Shown: one piece after another, positions 13,767 to 21,157 of the stretch
How positions within the stretch are numbered: position 1 is the first letter of the stretch
How the letters are laid out: each line of letters starts with the position of its first letter
Assembly: GCA_938022295.1 (NCBI GenBank)
Contig: CALIDR010000309.1
Span: 1 to 25,255, forward strand
DNA from: an uncultured Burkholderiaceae bacterium
GTDB taxonomy: Bacteria; Pseudomonadota; Gammaproteobacteria; Burkholderiales; Burkholderiaceae_C
Length of the DNA: 25,255 nt
Reading direction: 5' to 3'
Notes under the pieces: model-generated
Databases searched by the model: none
Told to the model about the DNA's origin: nothing
The model's input: only the letters and a program-made list of their open reading frames with translations
Made by a program: the position numbers and the translations under genes

Positions 13767-14048
13767 ATGGACCTGCCCGAGATCCCGCCCGAGCGCAGCC
13801 TGATCGAGTACCCGAGCGCGTTCCCGATCAAGGTGATGGGCGCGCACGTCGAGGGCTTCCGCGCCGCGGTCGTGCAGGTCGTGCAGCGCTTCGACCCGGG
13901 CTTCGACCCGGCCACCGTCGAGGAGCGGCCGAGCCGTGCCGGCAACTACCTCGGCCTCACGGTGACGGTGACGGCGACCAGCCGCGAGCAGCTCGACGAG
14001 CTGTACCGCACGCTGAGCACGCACCCGATGGTCAGGGTCGTGCTCTGA
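13767..14048 (+). CDS. ybeD: DUF493 (YbeD) family protein
   Basis: A 93-residue small regulatory-like protein of the DUF493 family (E. coli YbeD), with the typical segments IEYPSAFPIKVMG and the C-terminal LDELYRTLSTHPMVRVVL. The fold resembles an ACT-like ligand-binding domain; the biochemical role is not established. In many beta- and gammaproteobacteria the gene precedes lipB and lipA (lipoate biosynthesis). Here it is followed by htpG instead. A GAGG sequence just before ATG 13767 supports the start. Recognition is confident because of length, motif and the dac-dat-ybeD order. Confidence 0.93.
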   Translation: MDLPEIPPERSLIEYPSAFPIKVMGAHVEGFRAAVVQVVQRFDPGFDPATVEERPSRAGNYLGLTVTVTATSREQLDELYRTLSTHPMVRVVL

Positions 14049-14139
14049 CCCCGCGCCGCCGCGGCCCTTGAAGGGCGCGGCCGTGCCCTCATCTCCTGCG
14101 CGCCGGCGCGGGGGCGCCGTCCGACACCCGACCACGACG

Positions 14140-16011
14140 ATGAGCGACAAGCAAACCCTGTCCTTCCAGGCCGAGGTCAAGCAGATCCTGCACCTCGTGA
14201 CCCACTCGCTGTACTCGAACAAGGAGATCTTCCTGCGCGAGCTGGTCTCCAACGCCAGCGACGCCTGCGACAAGCTGCGCTTCGAGGCGCTGAACCGCCC
14301 CGAGCTGTACGGGGACGCGCCGAACCTCGAGATCCGCGTCTTCTTCGACCCGGCGGCGAGGACGTTGACGGTCCGCGACAACGGCATCGGCATGAGCGCC
14401 GAGGAGGCCGTGCAGCACCTGGGCACGATCGCCAAGAGCGGCACGCGCGAGTTCCTCGCCCGCCTCGAGGGCGACCAGAAGAAGGACGCCAACCTGATCG
14501 GCCAGTTCGGCGTCGGGTTCTACTCCGGCTTCATCGTCGCCGACCGCATCACCGTCGAGTCGCGCCGCGCGGGCCTGAAGCCCGAGGAGGGCGTGCGCTG
14601 GACCAGCGATGGCAGCGGCGAGTTCGACGTCGAGCCGATCACGCGCGAGCAGCGCGGCACCGACGTGATCCTGCACCTGCGCGAGGGCGAGGAGGAGTTC
14701 GCGAAGACCTGGCGGCTGAAGTCGATCATCGCCAAGTACTCCGACCACATCTCGCTGCCGATCCTGATGCGCAAGGAGAAGTGGGACGAGGAGAAGAAGG
14801 AGTACGTGCTGTCCGACGAGTGGGAGACCGTCAACAAGGCCGCCGCGCTGTGGACGCGCTCCAAGAGCGAGATCACCGACGCCCAGTACCAGGAGTTCTA
14901 CAAGCAGATCAGCTACGACAGCGAGCCGCCGCTGGCGTACACCCACAACCGCGTCGAGGGGCGCACCGAGTACACGCAGCTGCTGTACGTCCCGTCCAAG
15001 GCGCCGTTCGACCTCTGGAACCGCGACAAGCGCGCCGGCGTCAAGCTGTACGTCAAGCGCGTGTTCATCATGGACGACGCGCAGGCGCTGCTGCCGGTGT
15101 ACCTGCGCTTCGTCAAGGGCGTGATCGACTCGGCCGACCTGCCGCTGAACGTCAGCCGCGAGCTGCTGCAGGAAAGCCGCGACGTGAAGGCGATCCGCGA
15201 GGGCTGCACGAAGCGCGTGCTGAGCATGCTCGAGGACGTCGCCGAGAACCAGAAGGACAAGTACGCCGCGTTCTGGAAGGAGTTCGGCGCCGTGCTGAAG
15301 GAAGGCGTCGGCGAGGACCACGCGAACCAGGAGCGCCTGGCCAGGCTGCTGCGCTTCGCCTCCACCCACGCCGACGAGGGCGTGAGCTTCGCCGACTACG
15401 TGAGCCGGATGAAGGAAGGCCAGGAGGCGATCTACTACCTGACCGCCGACAGCCTCGCCGCCGCCAAGAGCAGCCCGCAGCTCGAGATCTTCCGCAAGAA
15501 GGGCATCGAGGTGCTGCTGCTCGTCGACCGCGTCGACGAGTGGATGCTCGCCCACCTGTACGAGTTCGACGGCAAGCCGCTGCAAAGCGTCGCCCGCGGC
15601 GCGGTCGACCTCGGCAAGCTGCAGGACGAGGAGGAGAAGAAGCACGCCGAGCAGGCCGCCGAGGCCGTCAAGCCGCTGCTCGAGCGGCTGAAGACGACGC
15701 TCAAGGACCGCGCGAAGGACGTGCGGGTGACGACGCGCCTGGTCGAGTCGCCGGCGTGCATCGTCGTCGACGAGGGCGACATGAGCACGCACCTGGCGCG
15801 GCTGCTCAAGCAGGCCGGCCAGCAGGCGCCGAAGGCGCTGCCGATCCTCGAGATCAACCCCGAGCACGCGCTCGTCAAGCGGCTCGAGTCCGACGAGCGC
15901 TTCGACGACCTGGCGCACATCCTGTTCGACCAGGCCTGGCTCGCCGAGGGCGGCCAGCTCGACGACCCCGCTGCCTACGTGCGGCGCGTCAACCGGCTGC
16001 TCGTCGCCTGA
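14140..16011 (+). CDS. htpG: Molecular chaperone HtpG (Hsp90)
   Basis: Bacterial Hsp90, a homodimeric ATP-dependent cytosolic chaperone for stress-damaged and client proteins. The 623-residue length is typical. The N-terminal GHKL ATPase domain shows LVSNASDACDKLRFEAL (Asn and Asp for nucleotide and Mg), DNGIGM, GTIAKSGT and the lid GQFGVGFYSGFIV. The middle domain has the catalytic Arg region NVSRELLQESRD, and the C-terminal dimerisation domain ends VNRLLVA. ATG 14140 was taken over an upstream in-frame start at 14068 because the extra 24 residues are Arg/Pro-rich and unlike Hsp90. There is a 91-bp gap after ybeD with no evident heat-shock promoter or Shine-Dalgarno sequence. Confidence 0.97.
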   Translation: MSDKQTLSFQAEVKQILHLVTHSLYSNKEIFLRELVSNASDACDKLRFEALNRPELYGDAPNLEIRVFFDPAARTLTVRDNGIGMSAEEAVQHLGTIAKSGTREFLARLEGDQKKDANLIGQFGVGFYSGFIVADRITVESRRAGLKPEEGVRWTSDGSGEFDVEPITREQRGTDVILHLREGEEEFAKTWRLKSIIAKYSDHISLPILMRKEKWDEEKKEYVLSDEWETVNKAAALWTRSKSEITDAQYQEFYKQISYDSEPPLAYTHNRVEGRTEYTQLLYVPSKAPFDLWNRDKRAGVKLYVKRVFIMDDAQALLPVYLRFVKGVIDSADLPLNVSRELLQESRDVKAIREGCTKRVLSMLEDVAENQKDKYAAFWKEFGAVLKEGVGEDHANQERLARLLRFASTHADEGVSFADYVSRMKEGQEAIYYLTADSLAAAKSSPQLEIFRKKGIEVLLLVDRVDEWMLAHLYEFDGKPLQSVARGAVDLGKLQDEEEKKHAEQAAEAVKPLLERLKTTLKDRAKDVRVTTRLVESPACIVVDEGDMSTHLARLLKQAGQQAPKALPILEINPEHALVKRLESDERFDDLAHILFDQAWLAEGGQLDDPAAYVRRVNRLLVA

Positions 16012-16015
16012 ACCC

Positions 16016-16040
16016 GCGGCCGGGGTCAGCCCCCGGCCGC
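16016..16040. terminator. Hairpin at the htpG/srkA convergent junction
   Basis: GCGGCCGGGG (16016-16025) pairs perfectly with CCCCGGCCGC (16031-16040) around a 5-nt loop. It follows the htpG stop and contains the srkA stop codon. Neither strand has a T-run after it, so it is at best a U-tract-less or Rho-assisted bidirectional terminator or a transcript-end stabiliser. Confidence 0.45.
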
Positions 16041-17075
16041 CATCGCATCGACCTGCTCGCGCAGCTGCGTGATCTGCTGCGACCAGTACGCCGCGGTGCC
16101 GAACCACGGGAACGCGATCGGGAACGCGGGGTCGGCCCAGCGGCGGGCGATCCAGGCGCTGTGGTGCAGCATGCGCAGCGTGCGCAGCGGCTCGATCAGG
16201 GCGAGTTCGCGCTCGTCGAACGGCATGAACAGGCGGTAGCCGTCGAGCAGCGCCTGGCGCTGCCGCGGCGCCTGCGGGCCGTCGGGCAGCAGCATCCACA
16301 GGTCCTGCACCGCCGGGCCGGTGCAGGCGTCGTCGAGGTCGACGACGTGCGGGCCGGCCTCGCCCGCCTCGCCTTCGCGCCACAGCACGTTGCCGGGATG
16401 GCAGTCGCCGTGCAGGCGCAGCACGCGCAGGCCCTCGCAGCGGGCGAAGGCGCGGCGCGCGAGGTCGAGCGCGGCGGCCGCGACGTCGCGGAAGGCGCCT
16501 TGCTGCGCGGGGTCGACGACGTCGTCGTCGAGCAGCAACGCGAGCGAGGCGTCGCCGTACGTCGCGACGTCGAGGCGGTGCCGGTGGACGAACGGCGCGG
16601 CCGCGCCGACGGCGTGCAGGCGGCCGAGGAAGCGCCCGAGCCAGGCCGGCACGCGGTCGTCGTCGAGGTCCGGCGCGCGCCCCGGCAGGCAGGGGCTGAC
16701 GCTGAAGCGGTGGCCGCCGGGGTCGGTGTCGACGCGGCCGAGCGTGGGCGGGTCGCCGAGCGGCGTCACGCCGCGGCGGTGCGGGTCGGCCTGCAGCGCC
16801 AGCGGCGCGACGACGGGCACCTCGGCGGCGGCGAGCGCGGCGGCGAAGGCGTGCTCCTCGAGGATCTGGGCGTCGCTCCACCGCCCGGGGCGGTAGAACT
16901 TGGCCACCACCGCGCGGCCGTCCTCGAGGTAGGCCTGATAGACGCGGTTCTCGAACGAATTCAGCTGCAGCAGCCGCCCGTCCGGGCGCAGGCCGACGGC
17001 GGCGAGCGCGTCGAGCACGTGGTCGGGCGTCAGCGCCGAGTACCCGGAGGGCTGCGAAGCGGGCGACGCGGTCAA
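16026..17075 (-). CDS. srkA: Stress response Ser/Thr protein kinase SrkA (YihE/RdoA)
   Basis: A kinase with the aminoglycoside-phosphotransferase/choline-kinase-like fold, of about 349 residues. E. coli SrkA counters stress-induced cell death in part by opposing the MazF toxin. The start region LTPDHVLDALAAVGLRPDGR and LNSFENRVYQAYLEDG is the SrkA signature, and the ATP-binding Lys is near K59 (VVAKFYRPG). The catalytic loop is LRLHGDCHPGNVLW with Asp224 and Asn229, followed by the metal site VDLDDA (246-251). Start TTG 17075 overlaps the preceding gene's TGA (TTGA) and puts the family start in place; the next in-frame GTG would cut into the domain. Translational coupling to the DUF2726 gene is likely. 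Confidence 0.9.
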   Translation of the reverse strand: MTASPASQPSGYSALTPDHVLDALAAVGLRPDGRLLQLNSFENRVYQAYLEDGRAVVAKFYRPGRWSDAQILEEHAFAAALAAAEVPVVAPLALQADPHRRGVTPLGDPPTLGRVDTDPGGHRFSVSPCLPGRAPDLDDDRVPAWLGRFLGRLHAVGAAAPFVHRHRLDVATYGDASLALLLDDDVVDPAQQGAFRDVAAAALDLARRAFARCEGLRVLRLHGDCHPGNVLWREGEAGEAGPHVVDLDDACTGPAVQDLWMLLPDGPQAPRQRQALLDGYRLFMPFDERELALIEPLRTLRMLHHSAWIARRWADPAFPIAFPWFGTAAYWSQQITQLREQVDAMAAGG

Positions 17076-17932
17076 CGGTGGGGCGAGGTGCCGTAGCGCG
17101 GCGGTTCGTGCGGCGGCTCGTGCGGCGGGCCGGCCTCGTCGGTGCCGAGCGGCGGCGGCCACGCGCGCGCCGGCGGGCGCGGCGCGGCGCCGCCGCCGAG
17201 GCCGCCCGGGCGGGTGACGGCCGGCACCGCGGGCGGGGGCAGCGGGCTGAATTCGCTCGGCGTCGTCGCGTCCATGCGGCTGTCGGTGCCGAAGAACGAG
17301 TCGTGGAAGAAGCTCGAGTCCTGCCACAGCGGGCGGCGCTGGCGCCGCCGCGACGCCGCGGTCCCGGTGTACGCGTCGCGGGCGTCGTTCAGCGGCGGGA
17401 TCGCCGCCGAGACGGTCGCCTGCGGCGAGCGCCCCGGTGCGCTCGTCTGCGGCACGAGCAGCTGCAGCTCGGGAATCGACGGCAGGTGGTCGACCGGGCA
17501 GCGCAGGTAGCGGATGCGGCACGCGCCGAGCACCGCCTGCTTGATCTGCACCGTGCGCCGCGAGCCGCCGCGCTCGCCGTCGAAGTCGATCGCGGCGAGC
17601 ACGCGGCCGTTGGCGCTGCAGATCGCGAACGTGACGTGCGTCGAGCCGAGCAGGTCGTACCAGTAGTGCACGTCCTGCGGGTCGGTCGGCTGGCACAGGC
17701 GCACCAGCGGCAGCTTGGCGAGCACGACGTGGTGCGGCAGCGCCTCGCGCAGCTGGCGGTACATGCGCCGTTCCTCGGTGTTGAACACCGGCCGCGGCGC
17801 GAGCGCCCAGTCGGTGGGCAGCGGCGGCGAGCGGCGCCGGCGGCCGGCGCCGAACCACCAGCCGACGACCGCGAGCCCGAGCGCCGCCAGCAGCGCGAGC
17901 GCCAGGAACCACGGGAGCCACTGTTGCAACAT
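17072..17932 (-). CDS. Membrane-anchored DUF2726 protein
   Basis: A 286-residue protein with one hydrophobic helix near residues 5-25 (WFLALALLAALGLAVVGWW), a basic GRRRR stop, and a DUF2726 domain from about 50 to 150: FNTEERRMYRQLREALP, the hydrophobic core VVLAKLPLVRLCQP, and VLAAIDFDGERGG. The domain resembles restriction-endonuclease-like folds; nuclease activity has not been shown. The last 120 residues are Pro/Gly/Ser-rich and probably disordered. ATG 17932 begins at the helix; a GTG at 17953 would add seven residues and neither has a binding site. It overlaps srkA by 4 nt. Function is unknown. Confidence 0.75.
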   Translation of the reverse strand: MLQQWLPWFLALALLAALGLAVVGWWFGAGRRRRSPPLPTDWALAPRPVFNTEERRMYRQLREALPHHVVLAKLPLVRLCQPTDPQDVHYWYDLLGSTHVTFAICSANGRVLAAIDFDGERGGSRRTVQIKQAVLGACRIRYLRCPVDHLPSIPELQLLVPQTSAPGRSPQATVSAAIPPLNDARDAYTGTAASRRRQRRPLWQDSSFFHDSFFGTDSRMDATTPSEFSPLPPPAVPAVTRPGGLGGGAAPRPPARAWPPPLGTDEAGPPHEPPHEPPRYGTSPHR

Positions 17933-18054
17933 CGCGCCAGGTCGTGTCGTCACGCGCCACGACGAAGCGCGGGTCGCGCAGGAAGTCAGCGCATGTTACC
18001 GCCGCGAGCGCGTGTGACGGCGCGGGTTTGCGTGCGGATTGACGCGCCGGGCGG

Positions 18055-18771
18055 TCAATCGACCGCGCTGCGCCCGGGCGTGCCGCCGATGCGCGCCTTG
18101 ACCTCGGCGATCGCGTCGAGCACGCTGTCCAGGCGCCGCGCCTGCGCCTTCAGGCGGTAGTCGAGCTCGGCCGCACCGCCTTCGACGACCTCGCTCAGGT
18201 GCGAGACCACGTCGTCGGGCGGCAGCTTCAGTCGCGCCTCGGCGTCGGTGCCGGCGCGCTCGATCGTCGCCCCGGCCGCGCGCGCGATGCGCAGCATCGC
18301 CGTGTTCTCGCTCAGAGCGTTGACGATCAGGGTGTCGACGTGGCGGTTGCGCGCGTGCATCACGGCGTGGTCGAACAGCCGCGCGCCGTACCCGCGGCCG
18401 CGCGCCTTCGGCAGCACCGAGACGCCGAACTCGGCGCTGCCCGACGCCATGTACGCCAGATGCGCGACGGCGATCAGTTCGAGCCGGCGGTTGAAGATGC
18501 CGAACACCTCGTCGCGCGAGAAGTCGATGCCGTCGACGTAGCGCCCGATCTGGGCGTCGGTGGCGGCGTGGCCGAAGCGCAGGTAGCGGTCGGCCTCGCC
18601 GAGCGCGAGCAGGTGCGCGAGGATGCGCGGCCGGTGGCGTTCGGCGAGCGAGCGGATCGGCACCCAGCGGAACGCGGGCTTCGGCTCGGGCGGGGTCGCC
18701 TCGTCGTCGACGCGCCCGTGGCGCTCGGCGCGCAGGCCGGGTCGGCCGAGAATGTCGCCAGGAAATCCCAT
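18055..18771 (-). CDS. GNAT-family acetyltransferase with coiled-coil tail
   Basis: A 238-residue protein with a GNAT N-acetyltransferase domain at about 35-180. The acetyl-CoA pyrophosphate loop is VSVLPKARGRGYGARLFDHA (the R/Q-x-x-G-x-G/A pattern as RGRGYG). The following NALSENTAMLRIARAAG is the typical C-terminal motif. The last 55 residues (LSEVVEGGAAELDYRLKAQA and onward) are predicted coiled coil. The substrate is unknown. Start ATG 18771 is well supported: GGAAAGGAG lies 6 nt upstream, and a promoter is at 18807-18835. The longer in-frame start at 18807 would fall inside that promoter. It is probably the first gene of the GNAT-DUF2726-srkA unit, with a 122-bp gap to the next gene. Confidence 0.85.
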   Translation of the reverse strand: MGFPGDILGRPGLRAERHGRVDDEATPPEPKPAFRWVPIRSLAERHRPRILAHLLALGEADRYLRFGHAATDAQIGRYVDGIDFSRDEVFGIFNRRLELIAVAHLAYMASGSAEFGVSVLPKARGRGYGARLFDHAVMHARNRHVDTLIVNALSENTAMLRIARAAGATIERAGTDAEARLKLPPDDVVSHLSEVVEGGAAELDYRLKAQARRLDSVLDAIAEVKARIGGTPGRSAVD

Positions 18772-18806
18772 CGGGTGCTCCTTTCCGGGGCCTAGGGTTT
18801 TCCCCA

Positions 18807-18835
18807 ATCCTAGCGGAGCCGTCGGAAGTCGGTCA
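18807..18835 (-). promoter_or_regulatory. Candidate promoter of the GNAT gene
   Basis: On the minus strand a -35-like TGACCG (18835-18830) is separated by 17 bp from a -10-like TAGGAT (18812-18807). Transcription would begin near 18800, giving a leader of about 30 nt containing the strong GGAAAGGAG binding site. Confidence 0.5.
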
Positions 18836-18869
18836 CCCAGAAGGCCTTGCGAGGATGCGGGGGCGTGGC

Positions 18870-18898
18870 TTTCGCCGCACCATCCGTTCGGATATACT
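18870..18898 (+). promoter_or_regulatory. Candidate promoter of rplM-rpsI
   Basis: A good -10 TATACT (18893-18898) is preceded 17 bp upstream by TTTCGC (18870-18875), a weak -35. The start near 18905 would give a leader of about 200 nt. It is divergent from the GNAT promoter, with the two -35 regions about 35 bp apart. Confidence 0.6.
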
Positions 18899-18904
18899 AT
18901 GAGG

Positions 18905-19104
18905 CTTTCCCGAAATCGGCGGGGTGGCGTGGCGCGCGCGCCGCGGCCGGGCAGCGATGCCCGGACCGTGCGGCCGCACCCGGGTTCCGACGAGCGTCCG
19001 AGAGGCGGCCCGCATAAGCCGCACCGAAGGCGCGGAACCGCCGCGACGAACAGCCGTCATCGGCCGGGCGCGTGCAGCGCTTTCGGCCCCAGCGAGAGTC
19101 CCTC
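18905..19104 (+). promoter_or_regulatory. Long structured leader of the rplM-rpsI mRNA
   Basis: The 200 nt between the predicted start and rplM hold no gene. They contain a 7-bp hairpin CCGGGCA (18947-18953) and TGCCCGG (18958-18964) closed by a GCGA tetraloop of the stable GNRA class. Next comes the self-complementary GTGCGGCCGCAC (18968-18979). L13 represses its own operon through the leader in E. coli; whether this leader does the same is inference. Confidence 0.35.
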
Positions 19105-19533
19105 ATGAAGACCTTCAGCGCCAAGCCGGCCGAAGTGAAGCACGAGTGGTACGTGATTGACGCCACCGACAAGGTGCTCGGACGTGTCGCCAGCGAAGTG
19201 GCACGCCGTTTGCGCGGCAAGCACAAGGCCATCTACACGCCTCACGTCGACACCGGCGACTTCATCGTCGTCGTCAACGCCGACAAGATCCGCGTCACCG
19301 GCAACAAGGCCGACGACAAGATCTACTACCGGCACTCGGGCTACCCCGGCGGCATCTACGCCACGCGGTTCAAGGACATGCAGGCGCGCCACCCGGGCCG
19401 CGCGCTCGAGAAGGCCGTCAAGGGCATGCTGCCCAAGGGGCCGCTCGGCTACGCGATGGCCAAGAAGCTGAAGGTCTACGCGGGCGCGAACCACCCGCAC
19501 GCGGCTCAGCAACCCAAGGCACTCGAGATCTGA
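19105..19533 (+). CDS. rplM: Large-subunit ribosomal protein uL13
   Basis: The 142-residue length equals E. coli L13, an early assembly protein of the 50S subunit that binds 23S rRNA. Typical segments are present: MKTFSAKPAEVKHEWYVIDA at the start, LGRVASEVARRLRGKHK, and the C-terminal GPLGYAMAKKLKVYAGANHP. ATG 19105 is favoured by a GAGAG sequence about 8 nt upstream and by family length; the longer in-frame start at 19072 adds residues with no match. It is followed 10 nt later by rpsI, the usual two-gene operon. Confidence 0.98.
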   Translation: MKTFSAKPAEVKHEWYVIDATDKVLGRVASEVARRLRGKHKAIYTPHVDTGDFIVVVNADKIRVTGNKADDKIYYRHSGYPGGIYATRFKDMQARHPGRALEKAVKGMLPKGPLGYAMAKKLKVYAGANHPHAAQQPKALEI

Positions 19534-19543
19534 GGACGGCGCG

Positions 19544-19936
19544 ATGATCGGGAACTGGAATTACGGCACCGGCCGCCGCAAGTCGTCGGTGGCGCGGGTG
19601 TTCATCCGCAAGGGCAGCGGCGCCATCGTCGTCAACGGCAAACCGGTCGACCAGTACTTCGGCCGCCAGACGTCGATCATGATCGTGCGCCAGCCGCTGA
19701 TGCTGACCAACCACGCCGACACGTTCGACATCAAGGTCAACGTCCACGGCGGCGGCGAGTCGGGCCAGGCCGGCGCGGTGCGCCACGGCATCACGCGCGC
19801 GCTGATCGAATACGACGCGACGCTCAAGCCCGAGCTGAGCCAGGCCGGCTTCGTGACGCGCGACGCGCGCGAAGTCGAGCGCAAGAAGGTCGGCCTGCAC
19901 GGCGCGCGGCGCCGCAAGCAGTTCAGCAAGCGCTGA
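19544..19936 (+). CDS. rpsI: Small-subunit ribosomal protein uS9
   Basis: S9 (130 residues) is a 30S head protein whose C-terminal tail reaches the P-site tRNA. The start YGTGRRKSSVARVFIRKGSG, the centre GGGESGQAGAVRHGITRAL and the extreme C-terminal KKVGLHGARRRKQFSKR are all diagnostic. A GAGGA sequence 7 nt before ATG 19544 is a good binding site. It is co-transcribed with rplM. The following 51-bp gap is GC-rich and has no clear T-run terminator, so read-through into the next genes is plausible. Confidence 0.98.
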   Translation: MIGNWNYGTGRRKSSVARVFIRKGSGAIVVNGKPVDQYFGRQTSIMIVRQPLMLTNHADTFDIKVNVHGGGESGQAGAVRHGITRALIEYDATLKPELSQAGFVTRDAREVERKKVGLHGARRRKQFSKR

Positions 19937-19987
19937 CCGGCGCGGCCCGGGCGCTGCGGCGCCCGCCGCGTCGCGGTTTGCCGCGCG

Positions 19988-20695
19988 ATGCGCTGGAAGC
20001 TGCTGCGGCGCCGGCTTTCGGTGTCGGCGCCGCGCATGATCGTGCGCAGCCACCTGCCGTGGCCGCTGCGCTGGGCTTTCGCGGCACTGGTGCTCGGGTT
20101 CTCGGCGGCGATCGCGCTGTGGGCCTTCGAGCTCGGCAAGGACATCGCGGGCCTGGACCGCGACGTCGAGGGCGAGCTGCGCGCGGCCCGGGCCGAACTG
20201 CAGCGCCTGCGCGACGAGCAGGGGCGCCTGCAGTCGGTGGCCAATACGGCCGACAGCCTGCTGCGCGCCGAGCGCGCGTCGATCGAGACGCTGCAGCAGC
20301 AGCTGCGGCGCCTCGAGGCCGAGAACCTCGCCCTGCGGGCGGACCTGGGCTTCTTCGAACAGCTGCTGCCGGCGCAGGGCGAGCCGCTGGCCGTGCGTGC
20401 GCTGCACGCCGAGGCGCTGGCGCCCGGGCAGCTGCGCTACCAGATGCTGGTGATGCAAAGCGGCAAGGCGCCGGCGACGTTTCGCGGCCGCTACGAGGTG
20501 CGCCTGAGCGGCGTGCTCGACGGCGCCGAGTGGTCGTCGGCGCTGCCCGAAGGCTCGCTGCCGATCGAGGTCGGCCCGTACACCCGCGTGGAGGGCCTGA
20601 TCGACCACCCCGAACGGGCCGTGGTACAACGCGTGCAGGTCCGCATCCTGGGTCCCGACGGACAGCCCCGGGCGGCCCACGCGGTGGCGCTGTGA
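19988..20695 (+). CDS. DUF6776-like single-helix membrane protein with coiled coil
   Basis: A 235-residue protein. A basic N-terminus (RWKLLRRRL) precedes one membrane helix at about 27-48 (LRWAFAALVLGFSAAIALWA). A periplasmic coiled coil follows at about 50-125 (repeated RAARAELQRLRDEQ-type heptads, ending RRLEAENLALRADLGFFEQL). The C-terminal half is a small beta-rich domain (RYQMLVMQSGKAPATFRGRY). This layout is shared with the DUF6776 proteins that occupy this position in Burkholderiales; it also resembles PilO-like assemblies but without sequence motifs of that family. It precedes the bactofilin gene by 41 nt and may be co-transcribed. Function is unknown. Confidence 0.75.
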   Translation: MRWKLLRRRLSVSAPRMIVRSHLPWPLRWAFAALVLGFSAAIALWAFELGKDIAGLDRDVEGELRAARAELQRLRDEQGRLQSVANTADSLLRAERASIETLQQQLRRLEAENLALRADLGFFEQLLPAQGEPLAVRALHAEALAPGQLRYQMLVMQSGKAPATFRGRYEVRLSGVLDGAEWSSALPEGSLPIEVGPYTRVEGLIDHPERAVVQRVQVRILGPDGQPRAAHAVAL

Positions 20696-20736
20696 AGCCC
20701 GACGCCGGCGCGACGACACGAGGAGACCAGACGCGC

Positions 20737-21132
20737 ATGTGGTTCCGATCGCGCAAGCCCGCGCCGATCCGCAGCCTCGTCGGCGAGGGCACCGTGCTGC
20801 GCGGGGGGCTGACGTTCGTCGACGGCCTGCGCATCGACGGCGAGGTGCACGGCGACGTCACCGCCGCCGGGGCCGGCTCGCTGCTCGTGGTCGGCGAGAA
20901 AGCCCGCATCTGCGGCAAGGTGAAAGCCGGCCATGTGATCATCAACGGGGCAGTATCGGGGCCCGTGCAAGCGGATGAACTGCTCGAACTGCAGCCGAAG
21001 GCGCGTGTCGTGGGCGAGGTGAGCTACACGCTGCTCGAGATGCACCAGGGCGCGACGGTCGACGGGGAGCTGCGACCGCTGAAGTCCGAAGACCGGCCGC
21101 CGTTGAAACTGGCGGCCTCGAACCCAGCTTGA
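20737..21132 (+). CDS. Bactofilin (polymer-forming cytoskeletal protein)
   Basis: A 131-residue bactofilin, a bacteria-specific protein that self-assembles without nucleotide into filaments at the membrane and scaffolds cell-wall enzymes. The beta-helix core runs from about 18 to 110, with repeats such as GLRIDGEVHGDVTA, VVGEKARICGKVKAGHVIIN and GAVSGPVQADELLELQPKARV. The N-terminus (MWFRSRKPAP) is a short basic or aromatic membrane-targeting tail. A GAGGAG sequence 11 nt before ATG 20737 supports the start. It follows the coiled-coil membrane protein gene and precedes erpA. Its neighbour groups, including the M23 peptidase 1.7 kb on, suggest a role in cell shape; that part is inference. Confidence 0.93.
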   Translation: MWFRSRKPAPIRSLVGEGTVLRGGLTFVDGLRIDGEVHGDVTAAGAGSLLVVGEKARICGKVKAGHVIINGAVSGPVQADELLELQPKARVVGEVSYTLLEMHQGATVDGELRPLKSEDRPPLKLAASNPA

Positions 21133-21157
21133 ATTTGTTGCCGATTGGAGTGAATCG

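Noticed and set aside
14089..17096. Long open frames opposite and out of phase with htpG and srkA
   Set aside because: Their translations have no domain-like pattern, while the sense frames encode complete Hsp90 and a SrkA-type kinase with intact motifs.
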